Source of the DNA: Isoetes taiwanensis | Taxonomy: Eukaryota > Streptophyta > Lycopodiopsida > Isoetales > Isoetaceae | Reading direction: 5' to 3' | Assembly: GCA_021234155.1 (NCBI GenBank) | Contig: JAJEKV010000028.1 | Coordinates: forward strand, 9,188,134-9,252,133 | Length of the DNA stretch: 64,000 nucleotides | Shown here: piece after piece, positions 42,484 through 53,100 of the stretch | Layout of the letters: every line of letters begins with the position of its first letter | Numbering within the stretch: position 1 is the first letter of the stretch | The notes under the pieces: model-generated | Told to the model about the DNA's origin: nothing | Databases searched by the model: none | What the model saw: only the letters and a program-made list of their open reading frames with translations | Made by a program: the position numbers and the translations under genes

Positions 42484-44992
42484 TCATGTCTTCTATGAAG
42501 AGGGCTGCCAGAAAGCCCAAAACCCGGTGGGCGTCTGCCTGCTTGTATGCCTATTGAATCTAAGTCCGGGTGCACCTGTGATTCGGGCCACAATTCTCGC
42601 CATTCCTCCGGGTCCCATTCCGCACTCCAACACATGCCCTCGATGCTTTGATGCCTCCGGCCACCTTGGCCTTGTCCTGGGCCGTGACATGCCCCGAAGC
42701 TTTTTCGATGCCATGTCTTCGTTCTGCAGTAGGAGGTATATTGCTGGCCTATTGCTTGGAGAGGGGATCCTCTGCTGATCACCTCCATGTCCAGGCTGTC
42801 CTTAGAGCCCGTTACAAGAATCCTAAGGCATTGAATGATGTTATCAAGAGGGAGTTTAATTGGCCCTCTAAGCGCAAGGGTGTTATCTTAGTATGTAACT
42901 GATGACATATTTAACAAAATTTGGACTTATTCAAATCTAATAAATGTGCTCCAAGGATGCCATGATAATATTATATGTATTTTTAGCTCTTATTGATTTT
43001 AATAATTTGTTTTGTTTATCTTTAAATAAAAAATATAATACTTACTAAAGTTTAAAGTTGCTTTCTAAATTAATTCTAGATTTCATCTATTTAGAATTAA
43101 ATTTTCATCTAAGATAACTCAGATAATTAAAATACTATGCTTTTCAAAAATATTTAAAGAAAGTTTTAGATTGAAATTAATTAAATGATTACGCTTATGT
43201 TTAATAAAAAATGAATAGTTTGTTATTGATTAAGTGTCAATATATTTTATTTCATCAATAATAAATTATTCAATAATTATTATTAAACCAATAACTTTAT
43301 ATCATTTAATTAATTTCAACCTAAAACTTTTCTTAAAGTATTTTTTAAGTGTAAAAATTTGTAAATTGTGAAATTTCTCAGTGGTGTAGCTCTTTAGCTT
43401 ACTGGCTATGGCGTTTCCACTATGTCGTGTTTAAGCTGCCCATTCCCTGAGAAGAATACTTCTTTGCTCACATAACCCTTTGAATCCATTGCTTCTGATC
43501 CATTTTGCCGATCTCTTGGTTCTGCTGTTGCATCCAAAATGCTTTGCAGAAGAGAGGCTCTTAGGCTCGCAGCACGCATTGTGAGATCCAAATTGGATTT
43601 CTTCTCGAGTAGCATTTTGATTGTCAGTCTCTAGTTCTAATAATAGTTTTAAGTCAATCGCTTATTAAACCATCAGATTTCATTTAATTACCATGATTGC
43701 TAAATTTTGAATCTGTTAAATAACTACAAATTGAAATTTTTATATCCTTGAAATGTCTAATTCTAAATAGATTCAAATAAAAATTAGTTTGGAAATCAAG
43801 TTTATTCTTTGATAACCATTATAATTTTAATTGAAAGATAAACTTATATAATTAAAACTTATAAAAATTATAACAATGAAGAATTTTCAAACAATACATA
43901 TATTCTTATATTGGCGTTCTTGAAGTGCTATCTATTACATTTGAATAAGTCCAAATTTTGTTGAATATGTCATTAAGACCCTGAAGAACAATAGGCTGCA
44001 TTGTTTCGAGGGTATGTTAGGGTACGGCATGAAGGATATAGGGAAAGTACCGTACTCCTGTCACTTGCACAATAGATCTGAGAGTATGATTGAGAAAGGA
44101 ACAGATTTGTACGTGAGATGGGGAGCTGGGGACACGAAGAATCTTGTGTGTTGGATAATAGAAACCTTCTGAACAAGGCTGCCCACTTTGTGTTCTACCA
44201 TGGTGGGCGCAGATTGACCCTAGTTTGACGTTCACCATCTGCAGGATGCTGAGAAGCGGGAAATATACTCTAAGCATCAGTTGGATAATCCCATCTAACA
44301 CTGCTCATGTGAACGAACACAGGGTCCGGGCCGCTTGGAGGGTCTTCTTAAATCCCAGTCGTTGTATGCCATCTGATGTGAGAACAATTTTGTTTGGTCT
44401 CCCTGCAGGTTATGTGCCCGTTGAACAAAATGGGCCAGGCCGCCGCCGATATTGGGATGACTCAATCCTTCCCGATGGGATGGACTGCAACTTCCAGGAT
44501 ATCCATGATCCATCGTTCGGCCCTGATATTGAAATCCCTGACCATGGTGTTGATTATATCCCCATCCATACCGGGGATCATACGATGGCAATTGGCTAAC
44601 CTGTTGTGTTTGTTGTTGCATGTATAGATTTATTTATGTCCGTGGTTTGGTTTATTTCACATGTCTTTGTATTGGTGACGAATTATTGCAGGATAGGGAT
44701 GGAGACCGATGGCAATCCTTCTGGGGAGACCATTCATCCTACAGTGACCATAGGTCCATCTTTCATAAGCACTGTGATTCAAGATTCCCATCCAAATCCT
44801 GAGGTTTATGCTCCTGAGGGGGAGCAGATGTTTATTGCAGAGGAATTTTTCACCAGTATCATCCAGGTTGGAACGGAGGCTCATCGAATGGATGCCTCCC
44901 TCAGGATCCTGAGGAGGCAGCTGACTAGCTTTTATGTGATGATAGATTCCGCGATGTCCAATCCTGGACACAACTTGGTGCCCCTTATCTGA
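42484..44992 (+). CDS. Coding-like blocks, possible spliced gene of unknown family
   Basis: The first block runs to 42890 and contains DHLHVQAVLRARYKNPKALN and REFNWPSKRKG, ending at a good donor (TTA/GTATGT). A CTGCAG acceptor lies at 44408, followed by an open frame to about 44599. Another acceptor-like TTGCAG near 44690 precedes a frame with IGPSFISTVIQDSHPNPEV and RILRRQLTSFYVMID, ending at 44992. The intron implied between 42891 and 44408 contains the inverted-repeat element at 42900-43975. Strand, frame and exon borders are not certain; minus-strand frames over 44300-44620 (Gln/Gly/Tyr-rich) are equally open. Family not recognised. Confidence 0.25.
42900..43975. mobile_element. Long-inverted-repeat element carrying a gene fragment
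   Basis: The left arm starts TGATGACATATTTAACAAAA (42900). The right arm, read inward from 43975, starts TAATGACATATTCAACAAAA, and both continue TTTGGACTTATTCAAAT. Weaker similarity extends through AT-rich arms of about 330-480 bp (shared CTATTTAGAATTA and TTTATCTTT). The centre, 43390-43640, is GC-richer and coding-like. This resembles a MULE with long TIRs or a foldback element that captured a gene piece. A 9-bp target duplication is not evident. Confidence 0.6.
43406..43615 (-). pseudogene. Coding-like fragment inside the inverted-repeat element
   Basis: A 69-codon frame that starts MLLEKKSNLDLTMRAASLRA and includes LLQSILDATAEPRDRQNG and SKGYVSKEVFF. Composition and codon use differ sharply from the AT-rich arms on both sides. 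An AG-rich acceptor-like context precedes it. Family unknown. The abrupt change in base composition at both borders suggests a captured exon. Confidence 0.35.
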
Positions 44993-45019
44993 ACTGCAAA
45001 CTTTGAGGTCTCACATGAG

Positions 45020-45820
45020 CTTGGTCAGGTGCTTGTTGCCGCAGGAAATCCGGCAGCTTTGATGTCGGATCGGGGCTACATCCGACAGCCCGTGAACTAG
45101 GCGCTTCTTCTTTTGTTGTGTTTCCAAAGGTTTTTGTTTATGTAGTTTGATAGACGCTCTTCTTTCTCTTGTGTTTGCAAGTGTTTATGCGTGGCTCCGT
45201 GCCACATGTACATTATCCGAGGTCGCGGAATATGTGAACTCCTCGCTGTTTTCATACTATGTCTTGTACATGCTTTATGCTTCCCATTTGCTTACTAACA
45301 TCTATAGTGTTGAAGAGGGTTTTAGTTCGGGCATAAGGGAGACCCCCGCACCAGATCTCCCTTATGCTCGATGAGCATTGGTGTTATGCTGGGGTTCAAT
45401 TCCCCAAGCTCACTAACTAATCGCGGTTTGTTGGTTTCGTGAACCGAATAAAGAGCCATGTATACGATCATCGAATGCATGCCATTAACAACTGGATCTT
45501 GGAGTCGTAGTCAATGGCATGTGTTCAATGGCTCCTATGCATGGGCCGAACGTGGAACACAGGTAAGGCATGGGCATTGGATATCTGGGGTTCGATCCCC
45601 CATGTTGTCTTCCTACTGTACTGTATTGCATTGGAAATACTCTTTTATGGAATGGTCTTTGGCTTAATAATGTCCCTCTCATGGCCGGGTCAACAGGGGC
45701 ATGTTTGACTTGGAAAAGACTTACTTTGTGCATTCTAGATTTAAGGGGAGGGAATATGCTCCCACATGTGCTGCAATCTAATGGCCAAAACGATATAATA
45801 CACGATTTAGCCGTAATATA
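45020..45820. other. Right end of the host insertion, with tRNA-like B boxes
   Basis: GGGGTTCAATTCCCC near 45393 and GGGGTTCGATCCCCC near 45589 resemble tRNA T-arms (pol III box B). The second is preceded by a possible, poorly matching box A near 45507. They may be decayed SINE heads. A small hairpin GCATAAGGGAGA / TCTCCCTTATGC lies at 45331-45367. No gene supported. Confidence 0.3.
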
Positions 45821-46060
45821 CGATAGAGCATTGCTTTGTTTTATGTGGGCCCATTTGGGCACCTATTCATCCGTCGTTTCGCATGCATCTCGCAAGTCAG
45901 GAAATCCTCCTTGGCCTTTTTCCCCAAAGTTGGCCACACTTTAAGAAATGGGCTTTTAATATCTGTAGGACTTTAGTCTGCTGGGTGATTTGGACTCATA
46001 GATGCCAAGTGGTTTTCAGAGGCAAATGCACTTCTGCTACATGTCTTTATTAGGAAATTA
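45821..46060 (+). pseudogene. LINE ORF2 C-terminal fragment, right half, copy 3
   Basis: It resumes the zinc-motif region that breaks off at 29187: HCFVLC-equivalent ALLCFM, then WAHLGTYSS, GLFPQSWPHFKKWA-type sequence and an intact CWVIWTHRCQVVFRGKC followed by a stop. The W-x-I-W-x-H-R block is typical of the C-terminus of plant LINE ORF2. Collinear with 10553-10785. Confidence 0.7.
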
Positions 46061-46184
46061 AATCTCAACTGCACGACCAGTATTTGACTTCTAAATTACA
46101 CCCTAATGTTGAATATTTTATGTTAAATTACACCAAAAATTAAGGCGACTAACCCCTGTGTTTTATGCCATGATTCTATGTGGC
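46061..46184. other. Short AT-rich spacer
   Basis: Contains a repeated AAATTACACC word (46094 and 46127). Nothing else recognised. Confidence 0.4.
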
Positions 46185-46330
46185 ATGTTTTAGCCACGTG
46201 TCCAATTTGAGCCAAGTGCCATGTTTGAGCCTAGGGCATGCTTGAGACACATGTCACATTTCAGCATATGTGGCATATGTTTGAGCCAAGGTGGCATGCT
46301 CTCGCCTAGTGACATATCTGAGCCTAGGAT
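46185..46330. repeat. Degenerate short repeats, GAGCCAAGTGGCATGTTT
   Basis: Variants of TGAGCC-AG-GGCATG/ACATGT recur about seven times at spacings near 20-25 bp. A decayed minisatellite. Confidence 0.6.
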
Positions 46331-47629
46331 GCTTTGGGACCCTTTTTGAGGTCCATCTCCTAAGGTCCGCCTCTCCCATAGATGAGGCAAGGCAAAAAGT
46401 CCGTGGTGCCGCCTTGGTCGGGCCCAACAATAGGCTGCCCAAAATGAGGGTAGGTGTCCCGATACCTTTGCCTATGTCAACTTCGACCAGGATCTTGCAC
46501 TAATGCATCACTTAAGAGGGAGGGTCTTGACGCTTAGAAGATCCTTAAACCCCCCCCAAGCCGTCCGCTTCAAAAGTCCCTTTTTTGAGCTCGGGCGGAT
46601 GGGCAAGTCCGCCATACCAAAAAATCAGAATTGGCTATGCCAATGGGCTCATAACATCAATATTACCCCCGTGGAGCAAGTTTTGGGCAGAAGAACCCAC
46701 CCCCCCCCAAACCCACAACACGGCGCCAAAATAACTCATGCGCAAAACTATTTGGTATCATTCCGATCGATGTAACGAATTTGCAATTTATTTTCTGCTT
46801 TAACTACAATGATCGGAAGTACATGCACGAGAAGTTTGATGGAGATGGACCTTCTTCTTTAACCTTTTTCCAAAGAACTGGGCCTAATGTATGCCTAACC
46901 ACCAAGGGCCGCCTTTTTATTTTCCGCATAAGTAATAACAATTCAGAGTGGAACTTGTTTTGCTTTTCTACAATTATTTACCTTCGTTGTATTTTCAATT
47001 CAATCTAAGACAAAATCTAATGTTTAGTCAAGATTACCTCTAAGTAGAATGATCCCAAACAATATCTTGCTCCGTAATTTCAAATGATCTGGATCTAGCA
47101 CTTAAATTGTCTAGGCAAGGATCCTACAACAACCCCTTTCTTAACTCCACCAAATTAAGTGGGTTGTTGTGGGATACTGTCTCCATGGCTTAGTCCTCAG
47201 ATCTAACCGTTGGAAGGTATTTTCACAAATGTGCAACAATATGTTACATTTTCAAATTTAAGCACTCGAATACTATTCTAGGTGTTGGTGCTTTGCTAGA
47301 GCCCCTTGACTGTTTCTACCATCCATGACCATGTCAAATCTCGTTTAACCATGTTTGGATCCAAGTTCCCTTTTTTTTTTGCCCCAAAAAAGACAAAAGA
47401 GCATATTTTGAAAGCTTACCTAGCCATTTTGTCCAAAGAGTTAAAAATATGCAAAGTCACTAAGTGATGTCCTGCCTCTTCTAAAAAGTTCCATCTTTAT
47501 ATTATAAAGTTTTAGCATATGTCATGAATCAAACACTAATTTGGACGGTTGAGATTATCTGATTGCATTCGAAGGCCGAGATTTATCGCACGACTTTCCA
47601 CCATCGTGATTGGCCATGTTTTGATCTCT
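46331..47629. other. Intergenic, nothing assigned
   Basis: 46331-46740 is GC-richer with C-runs; 46741-47629 is AT-rich. The longest frames (90 and 75 codons) have no motif. Confidence 0.4.
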
Positions 47630-47733
47630 TAAGAGGAAAGGAAGAAGGAAAAAGGAGGAGAAAAGGGCAAAGTGAAAGGCAAAAAGGCATGGCTAAAAGG
47701 GAAAGAAGGAAAAGGGAGGGCACGGGGGTAAAA
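47630..47733. repeat. Purine-rich (GGAAA)n tract, left part
   Basis: A/G-only stretches such as GGAAAGGAAGAAGGAAAAAGG. It continues beyond the MITE at 48050-48665. Confidence 0.85.
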
Positions 47734-47739
47734 GCATGC

Positions 47740-48033
47740 TACGGTGTACCACTTTTGGAACCCTCAAAAGTACCTACACTGGGTACTTTTAAAACTGGTA
47801 CTTTCTGTTTTTTCTTTCCATTAAAATCAATCAAAATTTTTTGAATTGAAGGTCAATAAGATGTCAATCTATAGTATTAGAGGATAACAATACTATTAGA
47901 GACTAATATAAATGGATTAACTCTCAAACTTATTATTTATTGCAAAGATTTATGCAAGTTCCCAAGACCTGTTGGGTACTTTTCTGGTAGTTTCAAGACT
48001 CCCTAAAAAAAGTACTTTAGATGGTACACCCTA
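47740..48033. mobile_element. MITE of 294 bp inserted in the purine tract
   Basis: Inverted ends TACGGTGTACCA and TGGTACACCCTA (one mismatch), flanked by GCATGC on both sides (47734-47739 and 48034-48039). Internal AAAGTAC words are repeated in both orientations near the ends. GCATGC is itself a palindrome, so the duplication could be read as 6 bp or slightly more. hAT or Mutator-related are both possible. No coding. Confidence 0.7.
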
Positions 48034-48049
48034 GCATGCTTTCACCCAC

Positions 48050-48665
48050 GGAAAAAACGGAAAGAAAAAGAAAGGGAAAATAGGAAGGAAAAAAGAACAC
48101 TACGAAAAGGAGAAGAGGGAAAGGGTGAGGACAAGAAAAAGAAACGGGGAGAAAAAGGAAGCGAAAAGGGACAGTGGGTAAGGGGAAGAGATTGTGGGGA
48201 AAGGAGAAAAAGGGAAGGGAAAAAGAATAAGAAAAAAGGGAAGAGAAAAAGGGAGGGGAAAGCAGGTAAGGGAAGGAAAAAGGGCATATAGAAAAATGGA
48301 AGAGAGAAGGAGGGAAAATAGAAGGGAAAAAAAAGAAGAGGGAAAGTGCGAAGAAAGGGGAAAAAAGAAGACATGGAAAAAAGGAAAGGGAAAAGAACAA
48401 AAGAGGAGGAATGGGAAGGAAAAAAGGCACGAAAATAAAGGGAAGGGAAAAAGGGGCACTGGAAAAAGGAGAAGAAAAAAAAGTCGGGGACAAGGGATAT
48501 GGGAATAGAAAAAGGGAGGGTAAAGCCGGTAAGGGAAGCAAAAATGGCATATAGAAAACTGGAAGAGAGAAGGAGGGAAAATAGAAGGGAAAAAAAGGAA
48601 GAGGGAAAGTGCGAGGAAAGGAAAAAAAAGGGAAAAGGGAAGATATGGAAAAAAGAAAAAGGAAA
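48050..48665. repeat. Purine-rich tract with internal duplication of about 260 bp
   Basis: Almost only A and G. The phrase GGGCATATAGAAAA-TGGAAGAGAGAAGGAGGGAAAATAG occurs at 48283 and, as GGCATATAG, at 48547. The 100-220 codon frames on both strands (Lys/Arg/Glu- or Phe/Ser/Leu/Pro-rich) are compositional. Long purine/pyrimidine asymmetry can form triplex DNA. Confidence 0.85.
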
Positions 48666-48666
48666 A

Positions 48667-49480
48667 GATAAAGATAAAGATAAAGATAAGTTTTTATCGT
48701 TCACTTAGAACCCTATCGGGTTATGGGACCCAAACAAAGAAAAGAGGGCGTGAGCCCCCCCACAGAAAAAAAAAGGCATAAGCCTAAACAAAGCACAACA
48801 TGGAGACAAAGCCCCGTAACAAAACATGAAAGAAATAACAAAAAGAACTAACTAATACGGCACTATACATATCCCAGCCAAGGGTTCTCAGGCCAATGGT
48901 CGCGAATGACAGCCGCGTGCCCTCTCCTCAGACACCGCCCATTTGCTCGAGATCCCAGCCTCTGGACTTTGCACAACTCCCCGTCGCCTAGTCAATCATG
49001 CAGGGAGAGATCCTCTTGAACAGAGAATCTAGTACTCTTCAATGATCGCCAGGGCAAGCACATATAATCTGGCCCCGAGAGGTGCCGGTGTAGTTAACTA
49101 TATGACGAGGTCTGCTCGTCTTCGGGCCCCAACTCGGGCCGGGTGTGGCAATACTAGGTCTGAATATGCATGATATCGCTGGAAAAACTTTGCAGCCTGC
49201 TCAACATCCGAGCAAGAATCGCTTTCTGTGATAGCCCCGCTATGCGCAAATTGAGGCCTCTATCTTGCTCTTGATCCTTTATCTGGTGATGGAACCTCGC
49301 CTCCCCATGCTTGTGAGAAGGTGCGCGCCCGTGGTTCAACCTCGGAGTTACCTGCATAACAGCCATTATAGTGTCCTTGCATGAGACCGGAGCTGCCTCC
49401 GCTCGACATTTGTGCTCATGTTCGCCCTAGGTCTCTCGTGCATTTCGCCTGCCTAGTTGTAAATCGGCCTCAGAGCACCG
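48667..49480 (-). mobile_element. LINE 3' end, copy f, tail (TTTATC)4
   Basis: The plus strand shows four GATAAA units (48667-48690), then TTTTTATCGTTCAC, GGGTTATGGGACCC and AAGAGGGCG: the reverse of the family 3' end. The upstream part on the minus strand (to about 49480) is GC-richer, with a 70-codon frame containing LNLRIAGLSQKAILARMLSR, which could be LINE-derived but is not recognised. It separates two purine-rich tracts. Confidence 0.5.
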
Positions 49481-49489
49481 CTATCTCGA

Positions 49490-50130
49490 ACAAAAGAGGA
49501 AGGAAGGAAAGGAAAAGAGAAGGGAAAAAAGGGCACTGAAAAAAAGAGAAGAAAAAAAAGGTGGGGACAATGGATATGAGAAAAGGGAAAGAGAAAAGGA
49601 AAAGCCGGGGCGGGGGATGAGAGGGAAATATGATGGAAAAAAATGGAAAAATAGAAAGGGCTGGAAAAGGATGAAAAGGGAAGCGAAAAAGACCATCGGA
49701 AAGGGAAAGGGAAGGAGAAATGGAAGGAAGTGAAGGTGAGGGAGAAGAGGGAAGGGGAGAAAAAGAAAAGGGAAAAAATGTAAAAGGAAAAGGGGAAGGG
49801 AAAGGGAGGAGAAAAAGGTAATGAGGGAAAAAAAGGGGTAAAATAGGAAAATTGGAAGGGGAAGGAGGGAAGGGAAGGGGAACAAAAAGGAAGAAAAATA
49901 GAAAAGAAAAAAAAAAAAAAAAGAGAACAGTGAAAAAAAAAATGGAAAAGGAAGAAAAAAGGAAAAAGGAAAAGGGGTGGAGAAAGAGTGGAAAGGAGAA
50001 AAAGAAAAAGGAAAGGAGAAACAAAATGGGAGAAGAAGAAAAAAAAAAAAGGAAAATGGAGATGGTAGAAATGGAATATTGGAAAAGAAAAAAAGGTAAA
50101 TAGAAGAATGGAAAAGGAGAAAGGAAAGAA
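49490..50130. repeat. Purine-rich tract, second block
   Basis: A/G-rich as at 48050-48665, with GGAAGG, GAAAAAG and long A runs. Likely the continuation of the same tract beyond the LINE insertion. Spurious frames up to 270 codons on the minus strand (Phe/Ser/Pro/Leu). Confidence 0.85.
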
Positions 50131-53100
50131 AACAAGGTGTCTTGCACGAGGGTTGCCTTTCTACTTTCTAGTGGGTAAAGTAGCTTAAATCTAACCGCAG
50201 GGAATTCAAGTTCCACCATATCCGCCGACTCAATGTTTAAATTAAAGTAGATCCCTACCATGTTCTTAAAGGCCCGGCCCACAAGTGCCCCTCGATCGAA
50301 TTGTGTATGTGGGTAAAAAGTAGTTGAGTGTTGGTCTCCATTTGAACACTAAGCATGCTCGACACTATAGGCTTAAGAAGTAAATTTTTTGAACATACCT
50401 ACAATGTGTGGATGTGAAGATAAGTTTCCACGGATTTTTAGTCATGAAGCTAGAGGCTGAAGGTTCTATCATCAAAATCACATGGGGTATACTATCGACC
50501 TTGCAACCGCATTTGCGTGATCGCGGACCTTCACATTTTGCCGGAGAGCGCAGAAAAATGCAAATTCTACAAGTCTACAAAAACTAATCTTTGTGAAAAG
50601 CACATGATAGATCCTAACTTGACCGTCCGCTGGGTATGCCATGCATAAACTCCCCTACGGATAGCACATTGTGTGCTCATCCATTTTGTAGTATGTCCAA
50701 AGGTTCATGACACCCTACGTAATATAATCGTGCATCCTTTCACTAGTTAGATCGTTATTGCAGTATATGACAACCGCCCCATACCGGTGCCACATACCAT
50801 CTCACTAACACTAAGGATCCTTCACTCCAATAAGCCGTAGCTCATCATTAAGTTCTACCAAGAGAATACCGTGGAGAGAGGTTCAAGGTATATAAGGTTT
50901 TGTTTGCTTGCTTATTATTTGCAATAGTGCACTCCACCCTGCATGCCAACAATCCACTTAACCGCAAGCATCTCGGCTTATCACAGAGATACACAAGGGG
51001 GCACTAAGCTATTTCCAAGTGTTCATCGGGAGGGAGTTCTTGGGTAGCCTAATACTACCCAAGTGGAGACTAATTGACACCGAGAAGGATTCCTTCCTTG
51101 ATCTTCCTTTTAGTTCTAGAAGATAGAGCGACTATGGCATCCGCCACATCCATCTATCTTAACTTACCAATTACTTTTGCTTCGTGAGCTAGGAGCTGTA
51201 GCAACTCCCAGCACCGAAATCCCCAGCCCGAGCACTCTCTTGGAAGCCTTGCTCCCGCTTCCTCCGCAACCTCTACTCCCCGCGACGCCCTCTTGGCCTC
51301 TCAGCATTATGTCGCCCTAATCTTGATGAGCTCCCCGCCAAGATGGCAAGGCCATGGCTGCATCCTATCGCTTAGGTGTGACTACCTGGAAGACCATCTA
51401 GCCTACCGCCAAAATGTAATCGGTAGCTCCCACTATTATTATGTGTCTTGTAGCCGAGCCACGATGGTGGTGCCATTGATTAGGGGTGCTCACCTATTTA
51501 TTCCAATAGTTTTATAACCATTAACTTTCAAACTAGAGTATTAACTTTAGTAAATGGCATTTAACCCATTATAAGGGTTTTTTCTATTTGCCTTAGTTCT
51601 ATGCATTATCGATGCAATGTTGCTATGTCCATCCATAGCGGCATTCTCCTAAGGCAACTCTTGCAACCATATTTATTTATTAAACACTGATTGTGCCCCC
51701 CTAGTCTAGATCTACCAAGGTGCATACCCCTAGACTAGGTAGGGAAACATGCGACCAATAATGCCACCGCATCAGATTATTATTATTAGCCCATAACAAA
51801 CATGCATGCAATATTTACCACAATGGATAATATTAGGACATAACATTGTGGATACAATCTTTGATGACACGAGGAGGCGTAGACTATAGTATTGAGGTGA
51901 TGAGATCCAACAAGTAAAACAAGAACAACTAATATGATGATTTCGATCAAGAGTATATATACATGGATGTAAGATACAACTAGAAGCCACAAAATATTTG
52001 TTCAAAAAATAGAAAACAAGACAATTGTTGTTTCCCTTTATCTTTCTCCTTCTTGTTACCTTTTGGGACCTCTTTAAAAAGCTAGAAATGGCAAACATGG
52101 AAAAGCCAAAGTTCTTGCATGGTCATGAAGATCCACCATGCAATGTTTTGGCAAGTATTCACTATTGCATAAATAATGAGAAAATAACAAAGCAAAGCAC
52201 CCAAACAAAATGGTTTTATCAAAATTGTCTCAAGATCGAGACTCAAAATCCGCCAAAGTACCAAAAATCATGGCTACAACATAAAAAATTACTTGCATAC
52301 CAATTGTGCATGGGTATACACCGCAAATCTTGTCACTTGCGCCTTTATGTGTGATCTCAAGTTGATAGGCAAAAAAAACATGGCGATATCGTCTGCCGCT
52401 GGTTGGTTAACTATGACCCACTTGAATATTTCAACCGGGACAACATGAAAAGAAATTGCCACAACAAACATCAAACATCAAACATTTTATAAGCATGAAA
52501 CCTGAAGAAAAAATAAAGGAGCACGATGCATACCGAAATTTTAATGAATACTAAGAGTGAATAACCATATAGACACTCATACCAGATAAGGCTTGCTGAA
52601 ACGCCAAGGTATCTCAACAAAAGTACAAAGCCAATGGAATAATCCCAACATATCCATAAAACAAGCCACCACCAAGAGACCTTGTTGATATCATAATGCC
52701 GATGATCTGCCCCTTAGAGCTTGTTTTAGTAGACGTGATATGCTGCAAAATTCCCTAATGCAAAGAAGTTGACAAAGATGAGTGTTGTGCAGATCCAAAA
52801 GGGTCCATATCTCAACATGAAAGAAAACAATCCATTACTCTTTGTTCCAAAAGTCACTTCCCTACATAGAAGAATATGGTGAGACCAGATGATATATTCT
52901 CGCTTTTGACATTCTTTTCAAAGAAATATCCTTACTAGATGAAGCATCTCTAAAACATAATGATGCCTTTAAGATACCAAGCACACGTAAATTTGGGCTC
53001 CGTGATCATTGTTGATACTCAACAAAGACTATTTGATACTACTACCGGTGTGATTCACCAAAAGTTCATTAACGAAATATGGAATGCCAATATCTAAACC

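Larger units (their letters stand above)
29188..45820. other. Composite insertion with 5-bp target duplication CGATA
   Basis: CGATA at 29183-29187 and again at 45821-45825 brackets 16,633 bp. The LINE fragment reads CKAMLESI up to the left repeat and continues as (D)xCFV...W...APIHPSF from the right one, exactly as uninterrupted at 10540-10700. Subtracting the CACTA element leaves a host insertion of about 4.1 kb: 25 bp at its left end plus 41736-45820. Its ends (ATGTGGGCACG and CGTAATATA) are neither TG/CA nor inverted repeats, and no LTR pair was found. The class is unresolved; it contains the coding-like blocks at 42484-44992. Confidence 0.6.

Noticed and set aside
45331-45367. Hairpin as a bacterial-type terminator
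   Set aside because: Eukaryotic context, no T-run; a short inverted repeat only.
48017-50282. Open frames of up to 270 codons in the purine-rich tracts
   Set aside because: Low-complexity Phe/Ser/Pro/Leu or Lys/Glu/Gly translations produced by A/G composition.
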